Assembly: GCA_022800815.1 (NCBI GenBank)
Contig: JAAWRC010000037.1
Span: 1-33,045, forward strand
Source: Lachnospiraceae bacterium
GTDB taxonomy: Bacteria > Bacillota > Clostridia > Lachnospirales > Lachnospiraceae
DNA: 33,045 nucleotides
Direction: 5' to 3'
Below the pieces are notes generated by a model. That model was not told where the DNA came from and searched no databases. It saw nothing but the letters and a program-made list of their open reading frames with translations. The position numbers and the translations under genes are program-made. Below are positions 1-7,269 of the stretch, in pieces; the stretch's first letter is position 1; every line of letters starts with the position of its first letter.

Positions 1-1
1 G

Positions 2-130
2 ATCTCCGCAGGTGCGGGCTTCATCGTGGCTCTGACCGGGGAGATCATGACCATGCCCGGACTTCCCAAGGTGCCGGCGGCCGAGAAGATCGACGTGGAT
101 GAGACCGGAAAGATCACCGGACTGTTTTAA
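2..130 (+). CDS. fhs: Formate-tetrahydrofolate ligase, C-terminal end only (partial)
   Basis: The reading frame is open from the window edge and ends at a TAA. The last 42 residues include [19 protein letters not shown] and end KITGLF, which matches the conserved C-terminus of formate-tetrahydrofolate ligase. That enzyme makes 10-formyl-tetrahydrofolate from formate, ATP and tetrahydrofolate in the cytoplasm, feeding purine synthesis and, in many Clostridia, one-carbon or acetogenic metabolism. The catalytic and nucleotide-binding parts lie outside the window, so completeness cannot be judged. A hairpin follows shortly after the stop. Confidence 0.9.
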   Translation: MSAGAGFIVALTGEIMTMPGLPKVPAAEKIDVDETGKITGLF

Positions 131-154
131 ACCAGATTAAGAAACGTAAATTTA

Positions 155-204
155 AGGGGGGAGCCGTCACGGCTCCCCTCCTTGCGTCTGTGCGGGGCTT
201 TTTT
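155..204 (+). terminator. Likely terminator after fhs
   Basis: A GC-rich hairpin pairs 157-166 (GGGGAGCCG core) with 170-178 around a 3-nt loop. A T-run sits at 199-204, about 20 nt beyond the stem, so the geometry is not canonical and the true end could be a refolded structure. It separates fhs from the cca promoter at 207. Confidence 0.5.
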
Positions 205-206
205 CA

Positions 207-235
207 TTGCATTTCACTTTTGAGTGCTGTAGAAT
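207..235 (+). promoter_or_regulatory. Promoter for cca
   Basis: TTGCAT (207-212) and TAGAAT (230-235) are separated by exactly 17 bp, fitting a vegetative sigma-A promoter. Transcription would begin near 242, about 50 nt upstream of the chosen cca start. Confidence 0.55.
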
Positions 236-290
236 GAATGTAAACGGGCGATAAAAAGGTATGAGAAAAGAGGAAGCAGGAGGCACTCTT

Positions 291-1634
291 ATGCGAATGG
301 AAATTCCGGCCCACGTGGCGTTTATCATTGATACACTGGAGAGGGCGGGCTTTGAGGCGTATGCCGTGGGAGGCTGCGTGCGGGATGCGATCCTGGGGCG
401 GGAGCCGGAGGATTGGGACATCACCACGTCGGCCAGGCCGGGGCAGGTGAAGCGGCTGTTCAGGCGGACGGTGGATACGGGTATCAAGCACGGCACGGTC
501 ACGGTGCTTCTGAAAACCTGCGGCTACGAGGTGACCACCTATCGGATAGACGGGGAATACGAAGATGCGAGGCATCCGAAGGAGGTGGCCTTCACGGCCA
601 GCCTCACGGAGGATTTAAAGAGGCGGGATTTCACCATCAATGCCATGGCCTACAGTCCGAAAGCGGGACTTATTGATGAGTTTGAGGGTATGGAGGATTT
701 GCGCAGGGGAATCATCCGTGCGGTGGGGGATGCGGGAGAGCGGTTTACGGAGGATGCGCTTCGGATTCTTCGGGCGGTCCGGTTCTCGGCCCAGCTTGGC
801 TTTGCGATTGAGGAGGAGACCGCGGCCGCCATCCGAAAGATGGCGGGGAGACTTTCCCTTATCAGCAGGGAGCGGATCCAGGTGGAGCTTGACAAGCTTC
901 TTCGCTCGGATCATCCGGAATCTATCAAGCGGGCTTATGAGCTTGGGATCACGGCGGTCCTCATGCCGGAGTTTGACCGCATCATGGAGACACCCCAGAG
1001 AAACCGCTACCATGACCTGTCCGTGGGGGAGCATACCCTCAAGGCCCTCAGGTATGTGAGGGCGGACCATCTGCTCCGTTGGACCATGCTGCTCCATGAT
1101 TTCGGAAAACCGAAGGCCAGCCTCATGGACTCGGACGGGACGATCCACTTCCACGGCCATGCCAGGATCAGTGCGGAGCTTGCAAGGGAGATCCTCAAGG
1201 GTCTCAAATTTGACAATGCCACCCTGGAGGCAGTGACAAAGCTGGTGTATTACCATGATTTCCCTTTTCCGGTCTCAAAGGCGGGAGTGAGGAAGGCCCT
1301 GAACCGCCTGGGGGAGGAGTTATTTCCGCTGTTATTGGAGGTCTGCGAGGCGGACAGCCGGGGAAAAAACCAGTATGCCCAGGAGACGTACCTGCCGAAG
1401 CTTCTTATGATCCAAAGATATTACCGGGAGATCAAAGAGGCGGGGGACTGCGTTTCCCTGAAAGACCTGGCCATCAACGGCCGCGACCTGATCGCAGCCG
1501 GCATGAAGCCGGGGAAGGAGCTGGGAAACGTCCTGGAACGGTGTCTGGAGGAGGTGCTGGAGCACCCGGAGAAGAATACGAGGGAATCCCTGTTGGAGCT
1601 TGCGGGGCTGCACTTCGATGCCCATCTTCCTTGA
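291..1634 (+). CDS. cca: CCA-adding tRNA nucleotidyltransferase
   Basis: This 447-residue cytoplasmic enzyme adds or repairs the 3'-CCA end of tRNAs. The N-terminal class II nucleotidyltransferase head shows GGCVRDAILGREPEDWDI with the metal-binding DWD, then KRRDFTINAMAY typical of the family. An RNA-binding region follows (RILRAVRFSAQLGF). The C-terminal half carries HD-domain sequence (VGEHTLKALRYV and LLHDFGKP), as in CCA enzymes that have an HD phosphohydrolase domain. The frame is also open from an ATG at 261, but I chose 291 because a GGAGG-type ribosome site at 278-284 lies the right distance ahead. It has its own promoter and appears monocistronic. Confidence 0.93.
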   Translation: MRMEIPAHVAFIIDTLERAGFEAYAVGGCVRDAILGREPEDWDITTSARPGQVKRLFRRTVDTGIKHGTVTVLLKTCGYEVTTYRIDGEYEDARHPKEVAFTASLTEDLKRRDFTINAMAYSPKAGLIDEFEGMEDLRRGIIRAVGDAGERFTEDALRILRAVRFSAQLGFAIEEETAAAIRKMAGRLSLISRERIQVELDKLLRSDHPESIKRAYELGITAVLMPEFDRIMETPQRNRYHDLSVGEHTLKALRYVRADHLLRWTMLLHDFGKPKASLMDSDGTIHFHGHARISAELAREILKGLKFDNATLEAVTKLVYYHDFPFPVSKAGVRKALNRLGEELFPLLLEVCEADSRGKNQYAQETYLPKLLMIQRYYREIKEAGDCVSLKDLAINGRDLIAAGMKPGKELGNVLERCLEEVLEHPEKNTRESLLELAGLHFDAHLP

Positions 1635-1739
1635 TTATTCCGCATCATCCGGGGATGGAGACCTTTCTTCCGGGAGCCGGCGCCGTGTGAGGAGGAGCGA
1701 TATCGGCATTTTGCCTGAAAAACCTCGTTTTCTTGTGGG

Positions 1740-1760
1740 GGGGAAAGGGTAGCCCTTTTG
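1740..1760 (+). terminator. Weak candidate terminator after cca
   Basis: AAAGGG (1744-1749) pairs with CCCTTT (1753-1758) around a 3-nt loop, followed by a short T stretch. It is small and lies about 110 nt after the cca stop, so it is only a candidate. Confidence 0.3.
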
Positions 1761-1789
1761 GTAATATGCACGAAAATGCATAAACCTCC

Positions 1790-1818
1790 TTGACAATTTC
1801 AGAAAGGAATGATATAAC
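1790..1818 (+). promoter_or_regulatory. Strong promoter for the first HPr-like gene
   Basis: A perfect TTGACA (1790-1795) and TATAAC (1813-1818) are spaced by 17 bp. Transcription would start near 1825, leaving a leader of about 50 nt before the gene at 1876. This is one of the best consensus promoters in the window, suggesting good vegetative expression of a small protein. Confidence 0.8.
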
Positions 1819-1875
1819 ATTTTCCAACATCAAGTGACAGTTTAATTTAATTCTTATTCAGAGAGGGTGTTGAAA

Positions 1876-2103
1876 ATGAAGAAGAGACAAATTAAAGTAT
1901 CAAGAGTTGAAGATGCAAAGGAACTGGTTTCGAAGGCGAGCAAATGTAGCTTTGACGTTGATGTGTATTATAACAGGATGGTGGTGGATGCCAAATCCAT
2001 CTTGGGCGTCATGAGCTTGGATCTGAGCCAGCCATGGACCGTCCAATATAGCGGGGCGGATACGGGACTGGAACACGTGCTGGATCGCTTCGCAATCTAT
2101 TGA
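1876..2103 (+). CDS. HPr-family protein lacking the phosphorylatable histidine (Crh-like)
   Basis: The 75-residue product has the HPr fold signature DAKSILGVMSLDL, which corresponds to the NAKSIMGVMSL block holding regulatory Ser46 of HPr. The N-terminal active-site block that normally reads GLHARPA is replaced by RVEDAKELV, so the His15 used to accept phosphate from Enzyme I is absent. By analogy with Crh of Bacillus, which also keeps Ser46 and lacks His15, it may have a regulatory role and not be a PTS phosphocarrier; that is inference. I chose the ATG at 1876, 9 nt after GAGAGG, over the GTG at 1867 that overlaps this site. It has a strong promoter and its own terminator. A second degenerate HPr-like gene lies at 4876. 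Confidence 0.75.
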   Translation: MKKRQIKVSRVEDAKELVSKASKCSFDVDVYYNRMVVDAKSILGVMSLDLSQPWTVQYSGADTGLEHVLDRFAIY

Positions 2104-2133
2104 TTCAAAAACTTGAGGGAAGTACAAAAACGG

Positions 2134-2169
2134 GCGGTATCCGGTCTTTTCGGCGGATATCGCTCTTTT
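2134..2169 (+). terminator. Intrinsic terminator of the HPr-like gene
   Basis: A 10-bp stem (2134-2143 with 2154-2163, one G-T pair) encloses a 10-nt loop and is followed by TCTTTT. It lies 30 nt beyond the stop codon. Confidence 0.8.
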
Positions 2170-2215
2170 GTGCAAACGCCGATGCAGAGGAAATTCAGGG
2201 AGAAGTGTTAAGGCT

Positions 2216-2341
2216 ATGAAGGTGGTTTTAGGCTCCATGAATCTGCAGAGGATCAGGGGTGCCTGCCAGGGGTCGGAGCTGCCCCTGACCCGAGAGGAAT
2301 GGTACGGACTTTATCAGGCAACCGGAAAAGTGGTCCCGTAA
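2216..2341 (+). pseudogene. Fragment resembling the C-terminus of a YdhF-type aldo/keto reductase
   Basis: A 41-codon frame starts at ATG 2216 and encodes MKVVLGSMNLQRI..., ending LTREEWYGLYQATGKVVP. From memory, YdhF-like aldo/keto reductases end with a similar block: a GSMN/GTTN cofactor-binding segment, an arginine helix, then LTR-x-x-W-[FY] and a final VP. Nothing upstream in any frame continues the reductase barrel, and there is no good ribosome site. I therefore read it as a gene remnant left between the HPr-like terminator and the helicase gene. A short real gene is possible but less likely. Confidence 0.5.
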
Positions 2342-2368
2342 AACAAATCGGCAAAGAGGGGAGACGCT

Positions 2369-4825
2369 GTGGCAAGGCTTACGGAAAACAGGATTCGAAT
2401 CTCCGTGCGGAATCTGGTGGAATTTCTTCTTCGCAGCGGCGACATCGACAACCGCAGAAAAGGGAAAAAAGAGGTGGAGGCCATGGCGGCCGGGGCGAGG
2501 ATGCATCGGAAAATTCAGAGCCGCATGGGCGCCGGGTATGAGGCGGAGGTCCCCCTGAAGGCCGACTACGAGGTGGAGGAGCTGGTGATCTCGCTGGAGG
2601 GGCGGGCCGACGGGCTGTTTGTCCGGGACGGGGTCCCCACGGTGGACGAGATCAAAGGAGTCTACTGGGATATCGGAGCCCTGGAGGAGCCCCTTCCCGT
2701 CCACAGGGCCCAGGCCATGTGCTACGCCTGCATGGCGCTGGACGGCGGACGCTGGAACCGGGAGCCGGGAGGAGGGACGCCGGCCGGGTCGGAGCCGCCC
2801 CTGGTCGGCGTCCAGATCACCTACTGCCATCTGGAGAGCGAGGAGATACGCCGTTTCGAGGAGCGGCTCTCCCCGGCGGAGGTCCGCCGCTTTGCGGCCC
2901 GTCTTCTGGAAGAATATGCGGCCTGGGGAACCTTCCTCTATCACCACAGGAGACAGAGGAACGCTTCCATCAAGGGACTCCCCTTCCCTTTTTCCTATCG
3001 GCCCGGACAGCGGAGGCTGGCAGTAGCGGCATATCGGGCCATGGAGCAGAAAAGAAACCTGTTCATCCAGGCCCCCACGGGGATTGGAAAGACCATGTCC
3101 GTCCTGTTCCCGGCGGTCATGGCCGTGGGGGAGGGCCTGGGGGACAAAATTTTTTATCTGACGGCAAAGACCATCACCAGGACGGCGGCGGAGGAAGCGC
3201 TGGAGATCCTGCGCAGGAAGGGCTTGCACATGTCTTCCATCACCCTGACGGCGAAGGAGAAGCTCTGTCCCCTGACGGAGGAGGGAAAACGACCGGAATG
3301 CAATCCGGAGGCCTGTCCACGGGCGAAGGGGCATTTTGACCGGGTGAACGAGGCGGTGTTCGATTATATTCACCGGGAGGAAAAAGCCGGCCGGGAGAGT
3401 GTGCTCGCCTGGTGCGAACGATATCGGGTCTGCCCCCACGAATTTTCATTGGATTTGAGTGACTGGCTGGACGTGGTCATCTGCGATTACAATTACGTGT
3501 TCGACCCCAACGTACAGCTCAAGCGGTATTTTGCGGAAGGGAATGACGGGGAATACCTGTTTCTGGTGGACGAGGCCCACAATCTGGTGGAGCGGGCCAG
3601 GGAGATGTACAGCGCCGGACTTTACAAAGAGGATTTTCTGACGGTCCGGACCCTGGTGAAACCCTACAGCTCCAAGCTGGCAAGACGCCTTTCCTCCTGC
3701 AACAAAATGCTTCTGGAGATGAAGCGGGAGGGCGACGGTCCCATGGTGCGGGATTCGGTGGACGCCTTTGCCATGGCCCTTGCGGGAGCCTACGGGGAAA
3801 TGGAGAAGTTTCAGGAGGAATTCCGGGTGCTGGACGGAGACGAGGACTTCGGCAATTTTTATCTGGAGGTCCGCCACTTTTTAAACATGTACGAGCAACT
3901 GGACGACTCCTACTGCGTTTACACGGAGCCGGTGAACGAGCGCTCCTTTTTGCTCAGACTTTACTGCGTGAGCCCGGCAAAAAAACTTTCCGAATGCCTG
4001 AGCAGGGGAAACAGCACCGTGTTTTTTTCGGCGACGCTTCTCCCTATCCGCTACTATAAGGAATTGCTCTGCGGAAATGCGGAGGAATATGCGGTGTATG
4101 CGCCTTCCCCCTTTGATCCATCAAAGCGGTTTCTGGCTGCGGCAGGGGACGTGAGCAGCCGCTACAAACGGAGGAACCGCCGGGAGTATGAACGCATCCT
4201 CGACTATGTCCTGACGGCCGTTTCGGGGAAGAAGGGGAATTACCTGGTGTACTTTCCTTCCTATTCTTATATGGAGGCGGTTTATCAGGCGGCCCTTCTC
4301 CGGGGGCTTGCGGACGGTCCGGAATTTCTCGTCCAGTCCCCCCGGATGACGGAGGCGGACCGGGAGGAATTTCTGGCCCGGTTTGAAAAAGAGCGGGAGG
4401 GCTCCCTGGCGGCATTCTGCGTCATGGGCGGTATTTTTTCGGAGGGAATCGACCTCAGGGGGGAGAGGCTCATCGGCGTTCTGGTGGTGGGGACGGGACT
4501 TCCGGGAATCTGCACGGAGCGGGAAATTTTAAAGGGATGGTATGAAAAACGGGGAAAAGACGGCTTTTCCTACGCCTATCGCTACCCCGGGATGAATAAA
4601 GTTTTGCAGGCGGCAGGCCGGGTGATCCGCACAAATACTGACGAAGGGATTATTTTATTGCTGGATGACAGGTTCCTTTCTGGTGAATATCGACGATTGT
4701 TTCCCGGGGAATGGGAGGACTGTCATGTGATAAATTATGAAAAATTGCCTGCCCTTCTGGAAGATTTCTGGCGAATGGCAGAAAATAGAAAGACCTATTT
4801 ACAAATGGAAGAAGGAGTGCTATGA
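2369..4825 (+). CDS. DinG/XPD-type helicase with N-terminal PD-(D/E)XK nuclease domain
   Basis: The 818-residue protein starts at GTG 2369 behind AGAGGGGAG. Residues about 1-130 look like a Cas4/RecB-type nuclease: an N-terminal helix with a histidine (MHRKIQ), GRADG, VDEIKG and Q-x-x-x-Y in HRAQAMCYACM, which together match D...ExK...QxxxY. The rest is a superfamily 2 helicase: Walker A APTGIGKT near residue 236, cysteines near 299, 310, 316 and 354 suited to an XPD-like iron-sulfur cluster, LVDEAHN near 400, FFSATLLP near 553, and QAAGRVIRTNTDEG near 748. Such proteins unwind DNA 5' to 3', probably in repair or removal of R-loops. I do not know the cellular role of this fused form. The promoter of the next gene overlaps its last codons. 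Confidence 0.85.
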   Translation: MARLTENRIRISVRNLVEFLLRSGDIDNRRKGKKEVEAMAAGARMHRKIQSRMGAGYEAEVPLKADYEVEELVISLEGRADGLFVRDGVPTVDEIKGVYWDIGALEEPLPVHRAQAMCYACMALDGGRWNREPGGGTPAGSEPPLVGVQITYCHLESEEIRRFEERLSPAEVRRFAARLLEEYAAWGTFLYHHRRQRNASIKGLPFPFSYRPGQRRLAVAAYRAMEQKRNLFIQAPTGIGKTMSVLFPAVMAVGEGLGDKIFYLTAKTITRTAAEEALEILRRKGLHMSSITLTAKEKLCPLTEEGKRPECNPEACPRAKGHFDRVNEAVFDYIHREEKAGRESVLAWCERYRVCPHEFSLDLSDWLDVVICDYNYVFDPNVQLKRYFAEGNDGEYLFLVDEAHNLVERAREMYSAGLYKEDFLTVRTLVKPYSSKLARRLSSCNKMLLEMKREGDGPMVRDSVDAFAMALAGAYGEMEKFQEEFRVLDGDEDFGNFYLEVRHFLNMYEQLDDSYCVYTEPVNERSFLLRLYCVSPAKKLSECLSRGNSTVFFSATLLPIRYYKELLCGNAEEYAVYAPSPFDPSKRFLAAAGDVSSRYKRRNRREYERILDYVLTAVSGKKGNYLVYFPSYSYMEAVYQAALLRGLADGPEFLVQSPRMTEADREEFLARFEKEREGSLAAFCVMGGIFSEGIDLRGERLIGVLVVGTGLPGICTEREILKGWYEKRGKDGFSYAYRYPGMNKVLQAAGRVIRTNTDEGIILLLDDRFLSGEYRRLFPGEWEDCHVINYEKLPALLEDFWRMAENRKTYLQMEEGVL

Positions 4826-4826
4826 T
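4798..4826 (+). promoter_or_regulatory. Promoter for the second HPr-like gene, inside the helicase 3' end
   Basis: TTTACA (4798-4803) and TATGAT (4821-4826) are separated by 17 bp. The -10 box overlaps the helicase stop codon (4823-4825). Transcription would begin near 4833. Confidence 0.7.
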
Positions 4827-4875
4827 GTAGCCAACATAAGAAAGTTATGTTAGACCAAGAAAGGAGATATCAGTT

Positions 4876-5115
4876 ATGAAGGTCAAGAATGTCAAAGATG
4901 TTGAGAAGCTTTTCAAGGTGATCGACGAGTGCAAAGGCAAGGTCGAGCTGGTAACCAATGAAGGTGACAGGCTGAACCTGAAATCCAAGCTGACGCAGTA
5001 TGTTGCTCTGGCCAATGTGTTTGCCGATAAGACCATCGGTGAGATGGAACTGATCGCTCACGAACCCGAGGATGTGCAGAAGCTTGTGATGTTCATGTAC
5101 GACGGCGAAGTGTAA
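4876..5115 (+). CDS. Small degenerate HPr-like protein
   Basis: The 79-residue product is preceded by AAGGAG at 4861-4866. The segment RLNLKSKLTQYVALANVFAD followed by MELIAHEPEDVQKLVMFM has the spacing of the Ser46 region and C-terminal helix of HPr, but the active-site histidine loop is missing and overall similarity is weak. It has its own promoter and terminator, so it is independently expressed. A regulatory or structural role is possible; no function can be assigned. It and the gene at 1876 bracket the helicase, which may reflect an old duplication or chance. Confidence 0.6.
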   Translation: MKVKNVKDVEKLFKVIDECKGKVELVTNEGDRLNLKSKLTQYVALANVFADKTIGEMELIAHEPEDVQKLVMFMYDGEV

Positions 5116-5221
5116 GAGCAGCAGCGGGAGCTGTACCAATATCCCGCATTTTAAAAAGAACCAGACGCCGCTTCCAGGACGGAAGGGCGATGATCATATA
5201 GAGAAGAGAAGTTTACTCCGT

Positions 5222-5258
5222 AAAAAGGCGCTCGAAATAGAACTTGAGCGCCTTTTTT
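5222..5258 (+). terminator. Intrinsic terminator of the second HPr-like gene
   Basis: AAAAAGGCGCTC (5222-5233) pairs perfectly with GAGCGCCTTTTT (5246-5257) around a 12-nt loop, ending in six Ts. The A-run on the left side means it could also work for minus-strand transcription. Confidence 0.88.
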
Positions 5259-5352
5259 GGTAACTTGTCGAAAGGCCGGAGAGGGCTGGTGATGAGGACC
5301 TTTCTGTGCAGATTGATGAAAAAATAAAAAAAGACTCCCAAAACGAGGAGTT

Positions 5353-5372
5353 CCCGGAGCATGTGCTCCGGG
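5353..5372. repeat. Perfect 9+9 inverted repeat
   Basis: CCCGGAGCA (5353-5361) and TGCTCCGGG (5364-5372) form a near-perfect palindrome with a 2-nt centre. No T-run follows, so it is not a standard terminator. It stands just before the A+T-rich region upstream of the pyrophosphatase and could be a protein-binding site. Confidence 0.6.
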
Positions 5373-5528
5373 ATAATTATGAAAATCTATATACATTTTG
5401 ACGAAAAACCTAGAATAAAAACAACTTTTTTGTATAAATAGGATAGCAATCATTTTTGAATAAAATATGAATGCAATATGAATAAATTGTAAATATTGCG
5501 GCTGATGCAGAAACAGGAGGAGGTAAAC

Positions 5529-7178
5529 ATGGAGGAAGCGAGGAGGGCGGTCATCGTGGTGGGACACAGGAATCCGGATACGGATTCCATCTGTTCGGCC
5601 ATCGCCTATGCGAGGCTGAAACAGTCCCGGTCGGGGAGGGAGCACAAGCCCTGCCGGGCGGGGGCGGTCAATCCGGAAACCCAGTACGTGCTGGATAAAT
5701 TTCACGTTCCTGCGCCGGAGCTCATCGAGGACGTCCGCACCCAGGTGAAGGACATTGAGATTCGAAAGACCAAGGGGGTTCGCTCCAGCATTTCTCTGAA
5801 AAAGGCGTGGACTCTCATGAAGGAGCTGGGGGTGGTGACTCTTCCCATCACCAGGGACAACCGGTTGGAGGGGCTGATCACCATCGGGGACATTGCAAAC
5901 TCCTACATGAACGTCTATGACAGCGCCATTTTGTCGGCGGCCCGCACCCAGTTCGTCAACATCAGGGAGACGCTGGAGGGGGCCGTGGTGGTCGGCGACG
6001 AGAGAAATTATTTTGACAGGGGGAAGGTTTTGGTGGCGGCGGCCAACCCGGACCTGATGGAGTCCTACATCGAGGAGCATGACCTGGTGATCCTGGGAAA
6101 CCGCTACGAGTCCCAGCTCTGCGCCATCGAGATGAATGCGGGATGTATCGTGGTCTGCGACGGCGCCCCCGTGTCCATGACCATTAAGAAGCTGGCGGAG
6201 GACCATGGGTGCACGGTGATCTCCACGCCCTTCGACACTTTCACGGCCTCCAGGCTGATCAACCAGAGCATGCCCATCGGGTACTTTATGACGACGAAGC
6301 AGATCATAAGCTTCGACCTGGAGGATTACACGGACGACATCAAGGACATCATGGCCAGCAAGAGACATCGGGATTTCCCGATCCTGGACCGGGACGGCCG
6401 TTATCAGGGGATGATTTCCAGGCGGAACCTGCTGGGCATGAAGCGCAAGGAGGTGATCCTGGTGGATCACAACGAGCGCTCCCAGGCGGTGTCCGGCATT
6501 GAGAGTGCGGAGATTCTGGAGATCATCGACCACCACCGGCTGGGAAGCCTGGAGACCATCGGGCCCGTGTTCTTCCGCAATCAGCCCCTGGGCTGCACGG
6601 GGACGATTGTCTGCCAGATGTACCGGGAGGCCGGGGTGGAGATCGGGCCGGAGGTGGCGGGGCTTCTCTGCAGCGCCATCGTCTCGGACACGCTCCTCTA
6701 CCGCTCCCCCACCTGCACCGGAGCGGACAGGGAGGCGGCGGAGGCGCTGGCGAAGATCGCTGGTATCGACACGAAGCAGCTTGCCAGGGAGATGTTCGCC
6801 GCCGGGAGCAACTTAAAAAAGAAGTCGGAGAAGGATATTTTTTATCAGGATTACAAGGTCTTCGACATCGACGGCACCACGGTGGGAATCTCACAGATCA
6901 GCTCCATGGACGTGACGGAATTCGTGGAGTTGAAGGAGCGGATGACGCCCTACATCGAGAAGATGAAGAACAAGCACAAGGTGGACATGCTGTTCTTCAT
7001 GCTGACGAGCATCCTGGACGAGTCCACGGAGGTGCTCTGCGACGGGACGGGCGGAGTCCAGCTTTTGGAGCAGGCTTTTCCCGGCTGTGCCGTTAGCGAG
7101 TTTTCCGTGACGCTGCCCGGCGTGGTGTCACGGAAGAAGCAGTTCGTGCCGGCGCTGGTGCTGGTGATGCAGGGGTGA
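5529..7178 (+). CDS. ppaC: Manganese-dependent inorganic pyrophosphatase with CBS and DRTGG domains
   Basis: The 549-residue protein is a family II (DHH) pyrophosphatase, which hydrolyses pyrophosphate from biosynthesis to phosphate. The catalytic part begins GHRNPDTDS (residues 12-20). An insert of about 240 residues follows, with two CBS halves (around TKGVRSSISLKKAWTLM and IKDIMASKRHRDFPILD) and a DRTGG-like part between them. Catalytic motifs resume with DHH at 334-336, SDT at 386-388 and the C-terminal substrate-binding SRKKQ at 534-538. In characterised CBS-pyrophosphatases the insert binds adenine nucleotides and dinucleotides that inhibit or activate the enzyme. I chose the ATG at 5529 behind AGGAGGAGGT; an upstream TTG at 5496 has no ribosome site. 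Confidence 0.92.
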   Translation: MEEARRAVIVVGHRNPDTDSICSAIAYARLKQSRSGREHKPCRAGAVNPETQYVLDKFHVPAPELIEDVRTQVKDIEIRKTKGVRSSISLKKAWTLMKELGVVTLPITRDNRLEGLITIGDIANSYMNVYDSAILSAARTQFVNIRETLEGAVVVGDERNYFDRGKVLVAAANPDLMESYIEEHDLVILGNRYESQLCAIEMNAGCIVVCDGAPVSMTIKKLAEDHGCTVISTPFDTFTASRLINQSMPIGYFMTTKQIISFDLEDYTDDIKDIMASKRHRDFPILDRDGRYQGMISRRNLLGMKRKEVILVDHNERSQAVSGIESAEILEIIDHHRLGSLETIGPVFFRNQPLGCTGTIVCQMYREAGVEIGPEVAGLLCSAIVSDTLLYRSPTCTGADREAAEALAKIAGIDTKQLAREMFAAGSNLKKKSEKDIFYQDYKVFDIDGTTVGISQISSMDVTEFVELKERMTPYIEKMKNKHKVDMLFFMLTSILDESTEVLCDGTGGVQLLEQAFPGCAVSEFSVTLPGVVSRKKQFVPALVLVMQG

Positions 7179-7269
7179 GCGGAACATCGTCAAAGTAATT
7201 GTTTAGCGAGACAGGGATTGAGGATGCCGGGCTGAGCCTGCGTCTGTGGTCGTGGAGATACACTTGGAA

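Larger units (their letters stand above)
5116..5528 (+). other. 413-bp intergenic stretch
   Basis: After the second HPr-like stop there is a small hairpin (GCGGGA 5124-5129 with TCCCGC 5142-5147), then the strong terminator at 5222-5258, then a perfect inverted repeat at 5353-5372. The last 150 bp are strongly A+T-rich and must hold the pyrophosphatase promoter, but I could not pick a -35/-10 pair with confidence. No open frame here looks coding. Confidence 0.6.
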
